Of a stretch of 26,259 nt of DNA, positions 18,081 through 26,259 are shown piece by piece (position 1 is the stretch's first letter; every line of letters begins with the position of its first letter). The position numbers and the translations under genes are program-made. The stretch spans positions 1-26,259 of the forward strand of contig JADJFX010000021.1 of the NCBI GenBank assembly GCA_016708345.1. The letters are read 5' to 3'. The stretch is from Candidatus Rhodoferax bjergmarkensis (lineage in GTDB: Bacteria; Pseudomonadota; Gammaproteobacteria; Burkholderiales; Burkholderiaceae_C). Under the pieces are notes generated by a model that ran no database searches, had not been told where the DNA came from, and saw only the letters and a program-made list of their open reading frames with translations.

Positions 18081-18670
18081 CGCGCTACAACGCAGAGATT
18101 TCTGCCGGGTCCCTGTTGCCACTCGAAAGCCGGCGCATAGCCCTGTTGCTCCTGACCGATCCGGACCCGGCAGCATGGCTGCACGCCATCGAAACTGAAA
18201 ACATCCTGCAAAAAAAGACGCCAGCCACGGCCCGCCGCCAAGCAAGGCTTTTGCAGCGTCGCCTGATCACCCTGGATGCTCAGGCTTGGAAGATGATGGC
18301 CGAGCGGGAAAACGAAGTTCTCATTCAATTGCTCTTGGCCGCAGCCATCAAACACAGCCAGTTGCTTGGCGACTTCATGATGCGTGTCTACGCCGACCGC
18401 CAGCGTCGACTGGAGCCCGCACTTGCGCCAGCTGACTGGCAAGACTTTCTGACTGAATGCGCACACCATGACCCAGCCGTGGCGGCTTGGTCCGACTCCA
18501 CCAAAGCCAAACTGTTTCAAGTCATTGTCCGTATCCTGGCCGAAGCCAAGTACCTGGAAAGCGCTCGTTCGATGAAATTGACGCCCCAATTTTTGCACCC
18601 TGACGTGCGGCACTACCTGCGTGCCCATGATGAAACCTATGTCCTTGAATGCTTGGAGCGTGTGCGATGA
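18077..18670 (+). CDS. brxA: BrxA, BREX system protein (DUF1819)
   Basis: 197 residues from the ATG at 18077: MTRYNAEISAGSLLPLESRR is the usual BrxA opening (YNA-x-ISAGSL...ESR). It is a small, helical, DNA-binding protein of the BREX phage-exclusion system, which blocks phage DNA replication and marks host DNA by methylation. Other helical stretches include DFMMRVYADRQRRLEPALAP and the end VRHYLRAHDETYVLECLERV. No frameshift. An open frame extends in phase back to a TTG at 18032, but that overlaps the leader signal and is less likely. Its stop overlaps the brxB ATG by ATGA, so the two are translationally coupled. Confidence 0.9.
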   Translation: MTRYNAEISAGSLLPLESRRIALLLLTDPDPAAWLHAIETENILQKKTPATARRQARLLQRRLITLDAQAWKMMAERENEVLIQLLLAAAIKHSQLLGDFMMRVYADRQRRLEPALAPADWQDFLTECAHHDPAVAAWSDSTKAKLFQVIVRILAEAKYLESARSMKLTPQFLHPDVRHYLRAHDETYVLECLERVR

Positions 18671-19254
18671 ACCTCAGCTTTGACGAACGTCTCAACCAAA
18701 TCCTGCCGCGCATCACATCCCGTGATTTCCTCGACAGCAAAGGCCTGGGTAACGAAATCGGTTTCTGGATCTTTGACTATCCACCTGACCGTGAGCTTGA
18801 TATGCGCAGCTTTGTCTTCGGCACCGTGTTGCCAGCCTTGGCCAAGCAAGTGCCCGCCTTGCGTGCAGACACCATTGATTTGCTGCAGCTGGTAACCAGC
18901 TTGCTCGAAGAGCGCAATCTGCTGGACAAAGCCATGGAGATGCAAAAAAACAAGGGTGACGAGAGTACCTTGTCTGCTTTACGCTCGGTGCTCAAGGAAG
19001 ACAAGATTGCCCAGAAAATTGCTGCTCAACATGACATCGCCAATCTCGATTTGTTGGTCCTAACCGGTGTTGGAGCCGTTTACCCGATGCTACGAACCCA
19101 CACGCTGCTCTCGGCCTTGCACCCGATCATGGGAAACACGCCGTTGCTGATGTTCTTCCCCGGGCGCTACGATGGCCACTCATTGCGCTTGTTTAACACT
19201 CTGGCAGAAGACCACTACTACAGAGCATTTCGCTTGGTACCTGAGACCACCTAA
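18667..19254 (+). CDS. brxB: BrxB, BREX system protein (DUF1788)
   Basis: 195 residues, intact. The sequence is typical of BrxB: NLSFDERLNQILPRITSRDF near the start, GNEIGFWIFDYPPD, then VLTGVGAVYPMLRTHTLLSA and PLLMFFPGRYDGHSLRLFNT close to the end. BrxB is an essential BREX component of unknown biochemical role. The ATG at 18667 lies in the brxA stop (ATGA). An in-frame start at 18649 would lie inside brxA and is not needed. Confidence 0.92.
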   Translation: MNLSFDERLNQILPRITSRDFLDSKGLGNEIGFWIFDYPPDRELDMRSFVFGTVLPALAKQVPALRADTIDLLQLVTSLLEERNLLDKAMEMQKNKGDESTLSALRSVLKEDKIAQKIAAQHDIANLDLLVLTGVGAVYPMLRTHTLLSALHPIMGNTPLLMFFPGRYDGHSLRLFNTLAEDHYYRAFRLVPETT

Positions 19255-19308
19255 ACCATTGCGCCATTGCGTGCCTGAACTCGACAGACAACCGGGACAA
19301 GTAAAAAA

Positions 19309-22300
19309 ATGAACATCAGCCAACTTTTCGTCAAACCCATCGACCGCCCCATCAACGGCGTCATCAAAGCCGACCAGATGGACGCCGCCAGCGTGTGGCA
19401 AGAGCTTGAAGAGTACGTTGTCACCAAGCAGATCAGCGAATACCTGCGCAAGTTCTTTGACGCCTACCTCGCAGCCATGGATCGCCCGCATGATGCAGCC
19501 ATCACTGACCGCATGGGTGTTTGGGTGTCCGGCTTCTTTGGTTCCGGTAAGTCCCACTTCATCAAGATCCTTTCGTACCTGCTGGAGAACATTGAAGCGT
19601 CTAACCCCGAAACGGATGAAAAGCGCCGGGCCGCGCAATTCTTCGACCACCAAAAAATTAAAGACGCCATGCTGCTTGCCGACGTGCAGCGTGCAGTTTC
19701 TGGCACCGCCGATGTCATCCTTTTCAATATTGACGCCAAGGCTGATAGTAAGACTGACCGCGACGCCATCCTGCAAGTCTTCCTTCGTGTGTTCAATGAG
19801 AAGCTGGGCTACTCCGGTGATGCACCGCACATCGCCGACATGGAGCGCCACTTGGTATCCAAAGGTGCGTTGGATACCTTTAAGGCAGCGTTCGCCCAAT
19901 CCAATGGCAGCACCTGGGAAAAGGAACGCGACGCGGTGGACTTTTTGCGTGATGACATCGTGGTTGCGTTGGCCCAAGCCCTCAAAATGTCCCCCGATTC
20001 CGCCGGCAAGTGGTTCGACAGCGCCCGCGACGACTATCGCATCAACATTGAAGGCTTTGCCAAGGTTGTCAATGACTACCTGCACCAAGCCCGCCAACCA
20101 CAAAGTGATTTTCTGGTGGACGAGGTGGGGCAGTTCATCGGCGCCAATTCGCAACATGCTCAGCCTGCAAACCATTACTGAGCAACTGGGCACCCAGTGC
20201 CGGGGCCGCGCCTGGGTCATCGTCACCAGTCAGGAAGACATTGACGCTGCCATTGGCGAGGCCAACAAGGCCCAAGCCAAGACTTCTCCAAAATTCAAGG
20301 CCGCTTCCACACCCGCTTGTCCCTGGCCAGCAGCAACACCGATGAAGTCATCGGTGAACGCCTGTTGGCCAAAACTGAAGATGCCCATGTGGCCTTGCGC
20401 GATGTGTTCGCAGGCAAGAGCGACATCATCAACAACCAGCTTAGCTTTGTTGGCAATTCGGTCAGCCTGCGCGCCTACAAAGACGCCGCCGAGTTCGTCG
20501 CGGTGTATCCGTTCGCCCCCTACCAGTTCACCTTGCTACAAAAGATATTCGAATCCATCCGTAAAGTCGGCGCCACCGGCAAGCACTTGTCGCGCGGTGA
20601 GCGCTCTTTGCTGGATGCATTCCAGTCCGCCGCTGTACGCAACGCAAACCACAGCACCGATGTGCTGGTGCCCCTGTACGACTTCTATCCGTCCATTGAG
20701 AGCTTCATCGACGGCATGGCCAAGCGCTCCATTGACGAAGCACCGCAAAACCCCTTGCTGCAGCCCTATGACAGCCTGCTGCTCAAGGCCATGTTCCTGA
20801 TCCGGTACATCCCCGACATCGTCAAGCCCAACATCGACAACCTGGCCACGCTGTGCATTGACCAGATTGATGCTGACAAATTAGCCCTCAAACGCAAGAT
20901 CCAGGAAAGTTTGGCTAGGTTGGAGCAGCAACGCCTGGTCAGCCGCAATGGCGACTTGTGGTACTTCTTGACCAATGAAGAGCGTGACGTTGCCCGCGAA
21001 ATCGGCCACGTCGAAGTTTCCGCCGCCGAAAAGTCTCGCTTACTAGCCGAGCTGATTTACGACGAAATCTTCAACAACCTTACCAAGGTACGCCATCCCC
21101 CTTGGAGGCAAGCCAGCTACGCCCTTAGTTTTGAAGTCATCACCCCGCTGGGTGACGACTACGAAAACATGAAGAGTGCCAAATGCATCCTTCGCAGCAA
21201 CGAAGGCAATGGCCGCGCCATTGTTCGCCTGAAAGATGCTGACCGACTGGATGTGGAACTCGCGCTGTACCAGCAGATCGAAAAGTACATCGTCAGTCCC
21301 AAGGCAGATCAAGCCACGCCGTCCCTCAAGCGCATCCTGGCAGACCGCAAGGACGAGAACCGCGAACGCCGCCAGCGCTTGGTGCACCAGCTATCCACCC
21401 TGATTGCCGAAGGCGACTTCTATGCGCGCGGTCAATCCGTGCAGATCAAAGCCGCTGGACCTGACAAAGTTTTGGATGACTTGCTCAACTACCTGGTCAC
21501 CAACACCTACACCAAGCTGTCGTACATAAAAGTACGCCAAGTCGATCCCATTGCAGAAATCAAAGCCGTGCTCAGTGCCGACAACATCAGCAAACCCGGC
21601 TTGGGTCTGAATGGGGAAGAGGGCAATGCATTGGCCATCAAGGAAATGCGCGATTACCTCCACCATGCCGCCAGCCACACCCGCGTGCTGTTGTCCGACG
21701 TGGTCGACCGGTTTGCCGGCATTCCTTGGGGTTGGAAACCCGAGTGGGAAACCGTGCTGCTGATCGCCCGCCTGTTCATGGCTGGCGAAATCAAGCTCAT
21801 GCTCGAAGGCTCCGACCTGGACCCCGCCGCAGCGGTAGAGCCCTTGACCAAGACCGCCCGCTTCAAGCTGGTGTCCATCCTCAAGCGCAAGGTGGCCGAT
21901 GCGCACAGCCTCAAGCGTGCCCGCGAACTGTACAAGGACCTTTTCCAAAAACTCGGCCGTGAGGAAGAAGACGCCCTGGTGGCCGACTTCCGCGCCCGCT
22001 TTGGCGAATGGCAGACGGACCTGAAAGGCTTCACGTTCACAGCCAGCACCGCCCACCACCGGAAGGCCGACATTGACTCGGCGCTTGCTCGCATCGCCAA
22101 CAACTGGCCACGCGCGACAGCTTTCCTTCATTGAAGCCCTGCTGTCCGCCAAAGACGACTGGCTGGATGCTGCAGAAGGCATTCACGACCTGGTCAACTT
22201 CTACAAAACGCAATTACCGCCTGGCGCAAGCTGCTGGACGGCCTGCGCGCGTTCACGGACAACCGCGAAGCTTTGAACAAGGTGCCCCAAGCCGCCGCCG

Positions 22301-22864
22301 CATTGAGCGAGCTCACCCAGATCCGCGACAACCTTAAGCCCTATGGCAAGGTCAACCGCATCGAGCCTCTGTTGGCCACCGTCACCAGCGTCAACGAACA
22401 ACTGGCCCAAGAGAAGCGCGAACGCGCGCTTCTGTCCATCGACGAAAATTGCCGAAGTCCAGTCCAACTCACCGCCACGGCTGCCACGCCAGACACCAGC
22501 AACAAGGCCCTTCGCCTGCTGCAAGACCTCAAGACCCGCGTGGCCAGCCAAACCAGCATTGCCCAGATCCTGTACCTGCAAGGGCAGGTGGTGATGCCAT
22601 GGACGAAGCCATCACCCTGATTGAAGCGGCAATGGCAACAGCCAAGCCAGCCCAGGTCGCTCAACCCGGCGACTGCACAACCCGTGCAAACCGGGGCCCA
22701 ATGTTCCGGCGCCGGTAGCCAAACCACGCGCGTAGTGCGTGCGGCAGATTTCTCCAGCAAAAGCTACCTGGAATCTGAACCCGATGTCGAGGCCTATGTC
22801 AACCAAGCTCAAAGCGGAACTTTTGGCTGTGGTGCGCTCCGGCCAAAAAGCCCGCGTGCAGTAG
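19309..22864 (+). CDS. brxC: BrxC, BREX ATPase, with several frameshifts
   Basis: About 1,185 residues after correction, normal for BrxC (formerly PglY-like), a large P-loop ATPase of BREX. It starts MNISQLFVKPIDRPINGVIK. Walker A is GFFGSGKSHFIKIL at about residue 80, and a DFLVDEVGQFIGAN segment near residue 270 is the Walker B region. It ends DVEAYVNQLKAELLAVV...KARVQ and a TAG at 22862-22864 after correction. Frame changes are seen near 20150 (one extra base in AATTCGCAACATG), 20275, 22105, 22205, 22445, 22605-22700 and 22805. Between 20317 and 22100 the frame is clean for 600 codons. The gene begins 54 bases after brxB. If the indels are real, BREX is dead; if errors, it is intact. Confidence 0.88.
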
Positions 22865-22920
22865 CGTGATTCCATTTCCCGTTGGGTCATTTCGATGCCA
22901 ATCGACGCCAGAAGTAATTT

Positions 22921-22940
22921 AATTTCCCAATCGGGAAATT
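22921..22940. promoter_or_regulatory. Palindromic operator 1 upstream of hipB
   Basis: AATTTCCC-AATC-GGGAAATT is a near-perfect palindrome. A second copy of the core TTTCCC(N)GGAAA lies 49 bases downstream (centre to centre). HipB-type antitoxins bind such paired palindromes to repress their own operon. Function is inferred from position and symmetry. Confidence 0.65.
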
Positions 22941-22971
22941 TGTCTTTAATACAGGCTCTGGTTGGTAATAA

Positions 22972-22987
22972 TTTCCCGAACAGGAAA
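22972..22987. promoter_or_regulatory. Palindromic operator 2 overlapping the hipB ribosome binding site
   Basis: TTTCCCGAACAGGAAA repeats the core of operator 1 and ends five bases before the hipB ATG at 22993. Its right half, AGGAAA, is also the Shine-Dalgarno site. Repressor bound here could block both transcription and access to this stretch. Confidence 0.6.
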
Positions 22988-22992
22988 GTCAG

Positions 22993-23220
22993 ATGGCCAC
23001 CAACGCAGTTACCCCAACCAACTCACCAAGCGCTGGGCGCAGCGTTTTGGCAGCCGCCACAAGCTTGGCCCTGACCCAACCCCAATTGGCATTGGCGCAG
23101 GTGTGGGCGTGCCCCTTATCGTGGAGCTGGAGGCCGGCAAGCCCACCGTCCGCCTGGAAACCCTGCTGAAAGTATTGCACGCACTGGGCGGCAGTCTGGC
23201 CGTGGAAGGCTGGCCTCAAC
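22993..23220 (+). CDS. hipB: HipB-like XRE antitoxin/repressor, frameshifted
   Basis: A short helix-turn-helix protein. After correction it reads QLTKRWAQRFGSRHKLGLTQ, then PQLALA-AGVGVPLIVELEAG and KPTVRLETLLKVLHALGGSL, the standard XRE/HipB layout (recognition helix, ELE-GKPT, final hydrophobic helix). Two or three indels near 23020, 23070 and 23095 put pieces in different frames. No in-frame stop is seen before the hipA start, so the 3' end is set by the hipA ATG and a further indel is likely. HipB neutralises HipA and represses the pair through the operators just upstream. The ATG at 22993 is chosen by the AGGAAA site. Confidence 0.7.
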
Positions 23221-24493
23221 ATGGCACGCCACCTCAAGTCTGGTTTGCTAGGCGCGCATGTTGGCACTCTGTCGCAAATCGATGGCCGGTTGAGCTTTTG
23301 CTTATGCGCCGGGAGCCACCACGCCTTTGTCTCAATCCCTCCCCGTCCGGTCAGAACCGTTTGACGACCGTGCAACCCGCCCGTTCTTCGCCGGGCTTCG
23401 CCCGAAGGCGGCAAGCGCAAACAGATCGCCAAACCCGCAAGTCTCCACCCAAAACGACTGTGCCCGCTGGAAAGTCTGGGTGGCGAATGCAGGTGCCGTC
23501 ACCTCGCTGGAGCCGCCAGTCGCCCCAAGCTGGATGCCCCGTGAGTGGTTGGCTGGCTGGACCATGCTCAACTGCCGATTGCTGGACGAAATGCCCCTGC
23601 GCCCCATGCGCGCAGGGACGACGGCCTGCGTCTCTCGCTAGCTGGCGCACAAGACAAACTGCCGGTGGTGTTGGATGCGGACGGGATTCGCTGATTGGCT
23701 TGCCGCTGAACGGCTCACCCAGCACCCACATCCTCAAGCCGCCTATTACCGGGGTGGACGGCAGCGTATTCAATGAGGCTTTTTGCTATGGCGCTGGGGA
23801 GGCGCTTGAAGCTGGACGTGGCCCGCACCAACATCCAAACCATCGCGCATGGCGCAGCAGCGCCACTACCTGCTGGTGCAGCGTTATGACCGCAGCCGGC
23901 GTGCCGGGCCAGCGCCTCCACCAGGAAGACTTTTGCCAAGCGCTGGGCATCGTCTCAGAGCACAAGTACCAAAACGAAGGCGGCCCCGGCCTGCCCAGGC
24001 TTTTGCCCTCTTGCGCAGCGCCACCCGCCCAAGCGCACCGCACACGCTCGTTGCTGGACTACGTGGTGTTCAACGCCTTAATGGCAACCACGATGCCCAC
24101 GGCAAAGCTTCTCGCTCTTGTACACCCCGGCAGGTGCTGTGCTTACACCCCTTGTACGACGCCCTGTGCACCGCCGTTTTACCCACGCTCACCGAAAAAA
24201 TGGCCATGAAGATCGGCAAATACAAGTTTTCGGAAGTGCAGGTGCGTCATTGGGAACAGTTCGCTAAAAGCGGAGTTGTCACCCGCGCAGGTGAAAAAGC
24301 GGATTTTGGGCATCGCCAAGCGCTTGCCAGACCTAGCGCGTGCTACCAAGGGACATTCGAGAGCCAAGGCAACGGTCACCCCATCATCGACCAGATCGTC
24401 ACGCTGATCGACCAGCGCTGCGCCCTGACCATTCGCCGCCTCACCGCGCCCCAGTTTGATGAGCCGCCACCGGAGCTGCTTGATCACTACTAA
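23221..24493 (+). CDS. hipA: HipA-like serine/threonine kinase toxin, heavily frameshifted
   Basis: About 425 residues in at least eight frame segments. In order: MARHLKSGLLGAHVGTLSQI, a HipA N-terminal subdomain; SLAGAQDKLPVVLDADGIRL (the SLxGxQxK nucleotide loop); THILKPP with the ATP-binding Lys; VFNEAFCY; HYLLVQRYDR; HQEDFCQALGI; and the catalytic loop NGNHDAHGK followed by a PLYDALCT metal-binding Asp. The C-terminus is APQFDEPPPELLDHY with TAA at 24491-24493. HipA kinases stall growth by phosphorylating a translation factor, classically glutamyl-tRNA synthetase. All key motifs survive in one frame or another, so sequencing error is as likely as decay. It sits between brxC and pglX in the same direction. 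Confidence 0.78.
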
Positions 24494-24500
24494 TTTGATA

Positions 24501-24533
24501 GCTGCTTGCGCACGTTCTACATGTGCGGAGAAG
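24501..24533. repeat. Imperfect hairpin between hipA and pglX
   Basis: GCTGCTTGCGCAC and GTGCGGAGAAGC can pair around a short loop, a few bases after the hipA stop. The AATTTGATAGCTGCTTGCGC portion resembles a small dispersed intergenic repeat I associate with Comamonadaceae genomes. That link is from memory. It could act as an attenuator between hipA and pglX. Confidence 0.35.
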
Positions 24534-24553
24534 CCGAGTGATACATAAAAACA

Positions 24554-26259
24554 ATGAACAAAGCCAACCTCAAGTCCTACGCCCCCCAAGCCCGTGAGGA
24601 CTTCATCACCGCCGTCACCGCCCGCGCTAACCTGCTGGGTTTGTCCGAAAGGCTGGCACGCTAGAAGTCGCCCCCGCCCAAACCCGGGGTGATGTGACCG
24701 TCATCGCAGGTCAAGCCTGGCCCGCCAAGGTCAGCGCCCAGCGCGACCAGTTGATCGTTCGCATCCGCAAAGACGGCTTTGCCCACACCATGGAAGCCGT
24801 GGCCTACACCTGGTTCAACCGCTTTGCCACGCGCTGGCATGGAGCTGCACATTACCTGGGCCACGGCCACCGGGCGCTGTCAGCACCTCCGGTGGGCTGC
24901 CGGACATCCTCACCCACGCCACGGATCTGACCAATGAACTCCCAGGCTTGAATGCAGCCCAAGTCACCGAACTCAAACTCGCAGGCAACCGCGATGGCGA
25001 GCTGTACCGCATGTTGCTGGTGGCCCAGTGCAACGCCTTGTCCCGCGCCATGCCCTTTTTGTTCGAGCGCATTGACGACGACTCCGAGCTGCTGCTGCCT
25101 GACAACCTGCTGCGCAGCGACTCCGTCATTGCCAAGCTGGTCGAAGCTATTCCCGAAGAAGACTGGGCCGAGGTCGAAATCATCGGCTGGCTGTACCCAG
25201 TTCTACATCAGCGAAAGAAGGACCGGGTCATTGGCAAGGTGGTCAAAAGCGAAGACATCCCCGCCGCCGCAGCTCTTCACGCCCAACTGGATCGTGCAAT
25301 ACCTGGTGCAAAACAGCGTGGGCCGCCTGTGGCTCATGGCCAGCCCGCAAAGTACGTTAGCCAAAGAGTGGCCGTATTACATCACCCCCGCCGAGCAAAC
25401 GCCCGAGGTGCAAGCCCAGCTCGATGCCCTCATCCAGACCCGCGTGGGAAGATGGTGACACGCTCAACCCTGAATCCATCACCGTGCTGGACCCCGCCTG
25501 TGGCAGCGGCCACATTCTGGTGGTGGCCTATGACGTGCTCAAGGCCATCTACCTGGAGCGCGGCTACCAGCCCAGGCCATCCCGCGCTTGATACTGGAAA
25601 AGAACCCTACGGCCTGGATATTGACGACCGCGCCGCTCAAATGGCTGGCTTTGCCCTGCTGATGAAAGCCCGCACTGACGACCGCCGTCTGTTCACCGCC
25701 ACGGACGAGGCCGGCAACCTGCAGCCGCCCAAGCTCAATGTGCTGAGTCTGCAAGAGAGCAAGGGCCTGAGCGTGGACGAGCTCGCCACCCACCTGGTCC
25801 CATTTAAAGTGCAGCGCGCCACCGTCACCGCACTGGTGGAGACCTTCGAACACGCCAAGACCTTTGGCTCGCTGATCCAGATTCCCTATGCGCTCAAAAC
25901 GCATCTGGCCGTGTTGCCGGAGGTATTGGCATTGGTGTGTGAAGCAGAGTGGGGATATGTATGCCAGTGCGGCAGCGGATGACTTGCTACAGCTGGTGCA
26001 ACAGGCTCAAGTGCTGGCTATGCAATTTGATGCGGTGGTCGCGAATCCGCCTTATATGGGGGGAAGTACCCTAAACCTATTGCTGAAGGCGTTTCTTAAA
26101 GAACCATAAGAACTACAGTAAGGATTTGTTTTCGGCATCTGGTGATTAGGTGCTTGTCTGCATCCAAATCAAGCTGAAACAAGCGCATTGATACTCCTTT
26201 TTTGTATGGCTTTCTCTAAGTTCATATGAGTTTCTGAGAACGGAGATATTGGATCATCA
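24554..26259 (+). CDS. pglX: PglX, BREX adenine-specific DNA methyltransferase, frameshifted and cut by the window end
   Basis: Starts MNKANLKSYAPQAREDFITA, a typical PglX N-terminus. The methyltransferase motifs are DPACGSGHILVVAYDVL (motif I, SAM binding, near 25490), YGLDIDDRAAQMAGFAL (motif II region), and NPPYMGG (motif IV, catalytic, near 26045). PglX methylates a non-palindromic site in host DNA to mark self in BREX. At least eight frame changes occur; a clear one is in the GAAAGG run near 24655, where one missing A produces a false stop. Traces continue to the end: NYSKDLFSA near 26110 and FFVWLSLSSYEFLRTEILDH in the last 75 bases. So the gene runs off the window and is not truncated at 26109. 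No strong ribosome site precedes the ATG. Confidence 0.85.

Noticed and set aside
19180..20226. 348-codon minus-strand open frame
   Set aside because: Antisense to the well-supported brxC start with its Walker A; no motif seen in it.
19406..20800. 464-codon plus-strand open frame as a separate gene
   Set aside because: It is an alternative frame of brxC. Only the short part between about 20150 and 20280 reads as BrxC, because of two nearby indels.
21391..22182. 263-codon minus-strand open frame
   Set aside because: Antisense to the clean 600-codon segment of brxC; no protein family features.
26040..26112. True C-terminal truncation of PglX at about 26109
   Set aside because: PglX-like sequence (NYSKDLFSA and VWLSLSSYEFLRTEILDH) continues in other frames to the window end.
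24554..26259. Phase variation of pglX
   Set aside because: Phase-variable pglX genes switch at one repeat tract. Here many scattered indels occur and no long tract is present, so error or decay is more likely.
1..26259. CRISPR arrays, tRNA or rRNA genes
   Set aside because: No regularly spaced repeats, no cloverleaf with a CCA-type acceptor and no rRNA signature were noticed on either strand by eye.

Overview
The codon usage, high G+C and gene content suggest a betaproteobacterial chromosome, most likely Burkholderiales and possibly Comamonadaceae. This is an inference; there is no rRNA or other taxonomic marker. The window is a compact defence island built from several conflict systems plus two insertion sequences. 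Many otherwise recognisable genes carry one or more single-base frameshifts. They are densest from about 22,100 to the end. Because they hit unrelated genes alike (defence genes, transposases, hipBA), I read most of them as assembly or sequencing indels, with some real decay possible.

Region 1 (282-6914, minus strand): a tightly coupled operon of six or seven genes. In order of transcription it encodes an all-helical GASH-like protein, a 52-aa small protein, two TRAFAC-type GTPases, a GAP1-like protein, an EAD1 domain, and a caspase-like protease that itself ends in EAD1. Every junction is an overlap (ATGA, TGATG or 8 bases), or in one case probably a frameshift inside a single protein. The architecture fits the predicted NTP-dependent conflict systems in which GTPases sense or license and an EAD-EAD contact recruits a caspase effector. 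A divergent gene (7143-7806) encodes a possible GIY-YIG-like nuclease.

Region 2 (8006-14188): selO (protein adenylyltransferase) is split in two by a 2.4-kb insertion sequence. Its transposase combines a DruA/DUF4338-like N-terminus with an IS4/Tn5-like DDE domain. Just after selO lies a second, 1,974-bp element with clear terminal inverted repeats and an 8-bp target duplication.

Region 3 (14485-17858): an OLD-type ATPase/TOPRIM nuclease is joined in frame to the C-terminal part of a UvrD-like helicase. It looks like an internal deletion of a Gabija-like two-gene pair. An AbiJ/HEPN-like protein follows. Convergent to these is a short protein with a TniQ-like zinc-finger region.

Region 4 (18077-26259): a type 1 BREX operon start: brxA, brxB, brxC and pglX (cut by the window end). 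A hipBA toxin-antitoxin pair with two TTTCCC/GGGAAA operators sits between brxC and pglX. pglZ and brxL would be expected past the window edge. No CRISPR array, tRNA or rRNA was seen.
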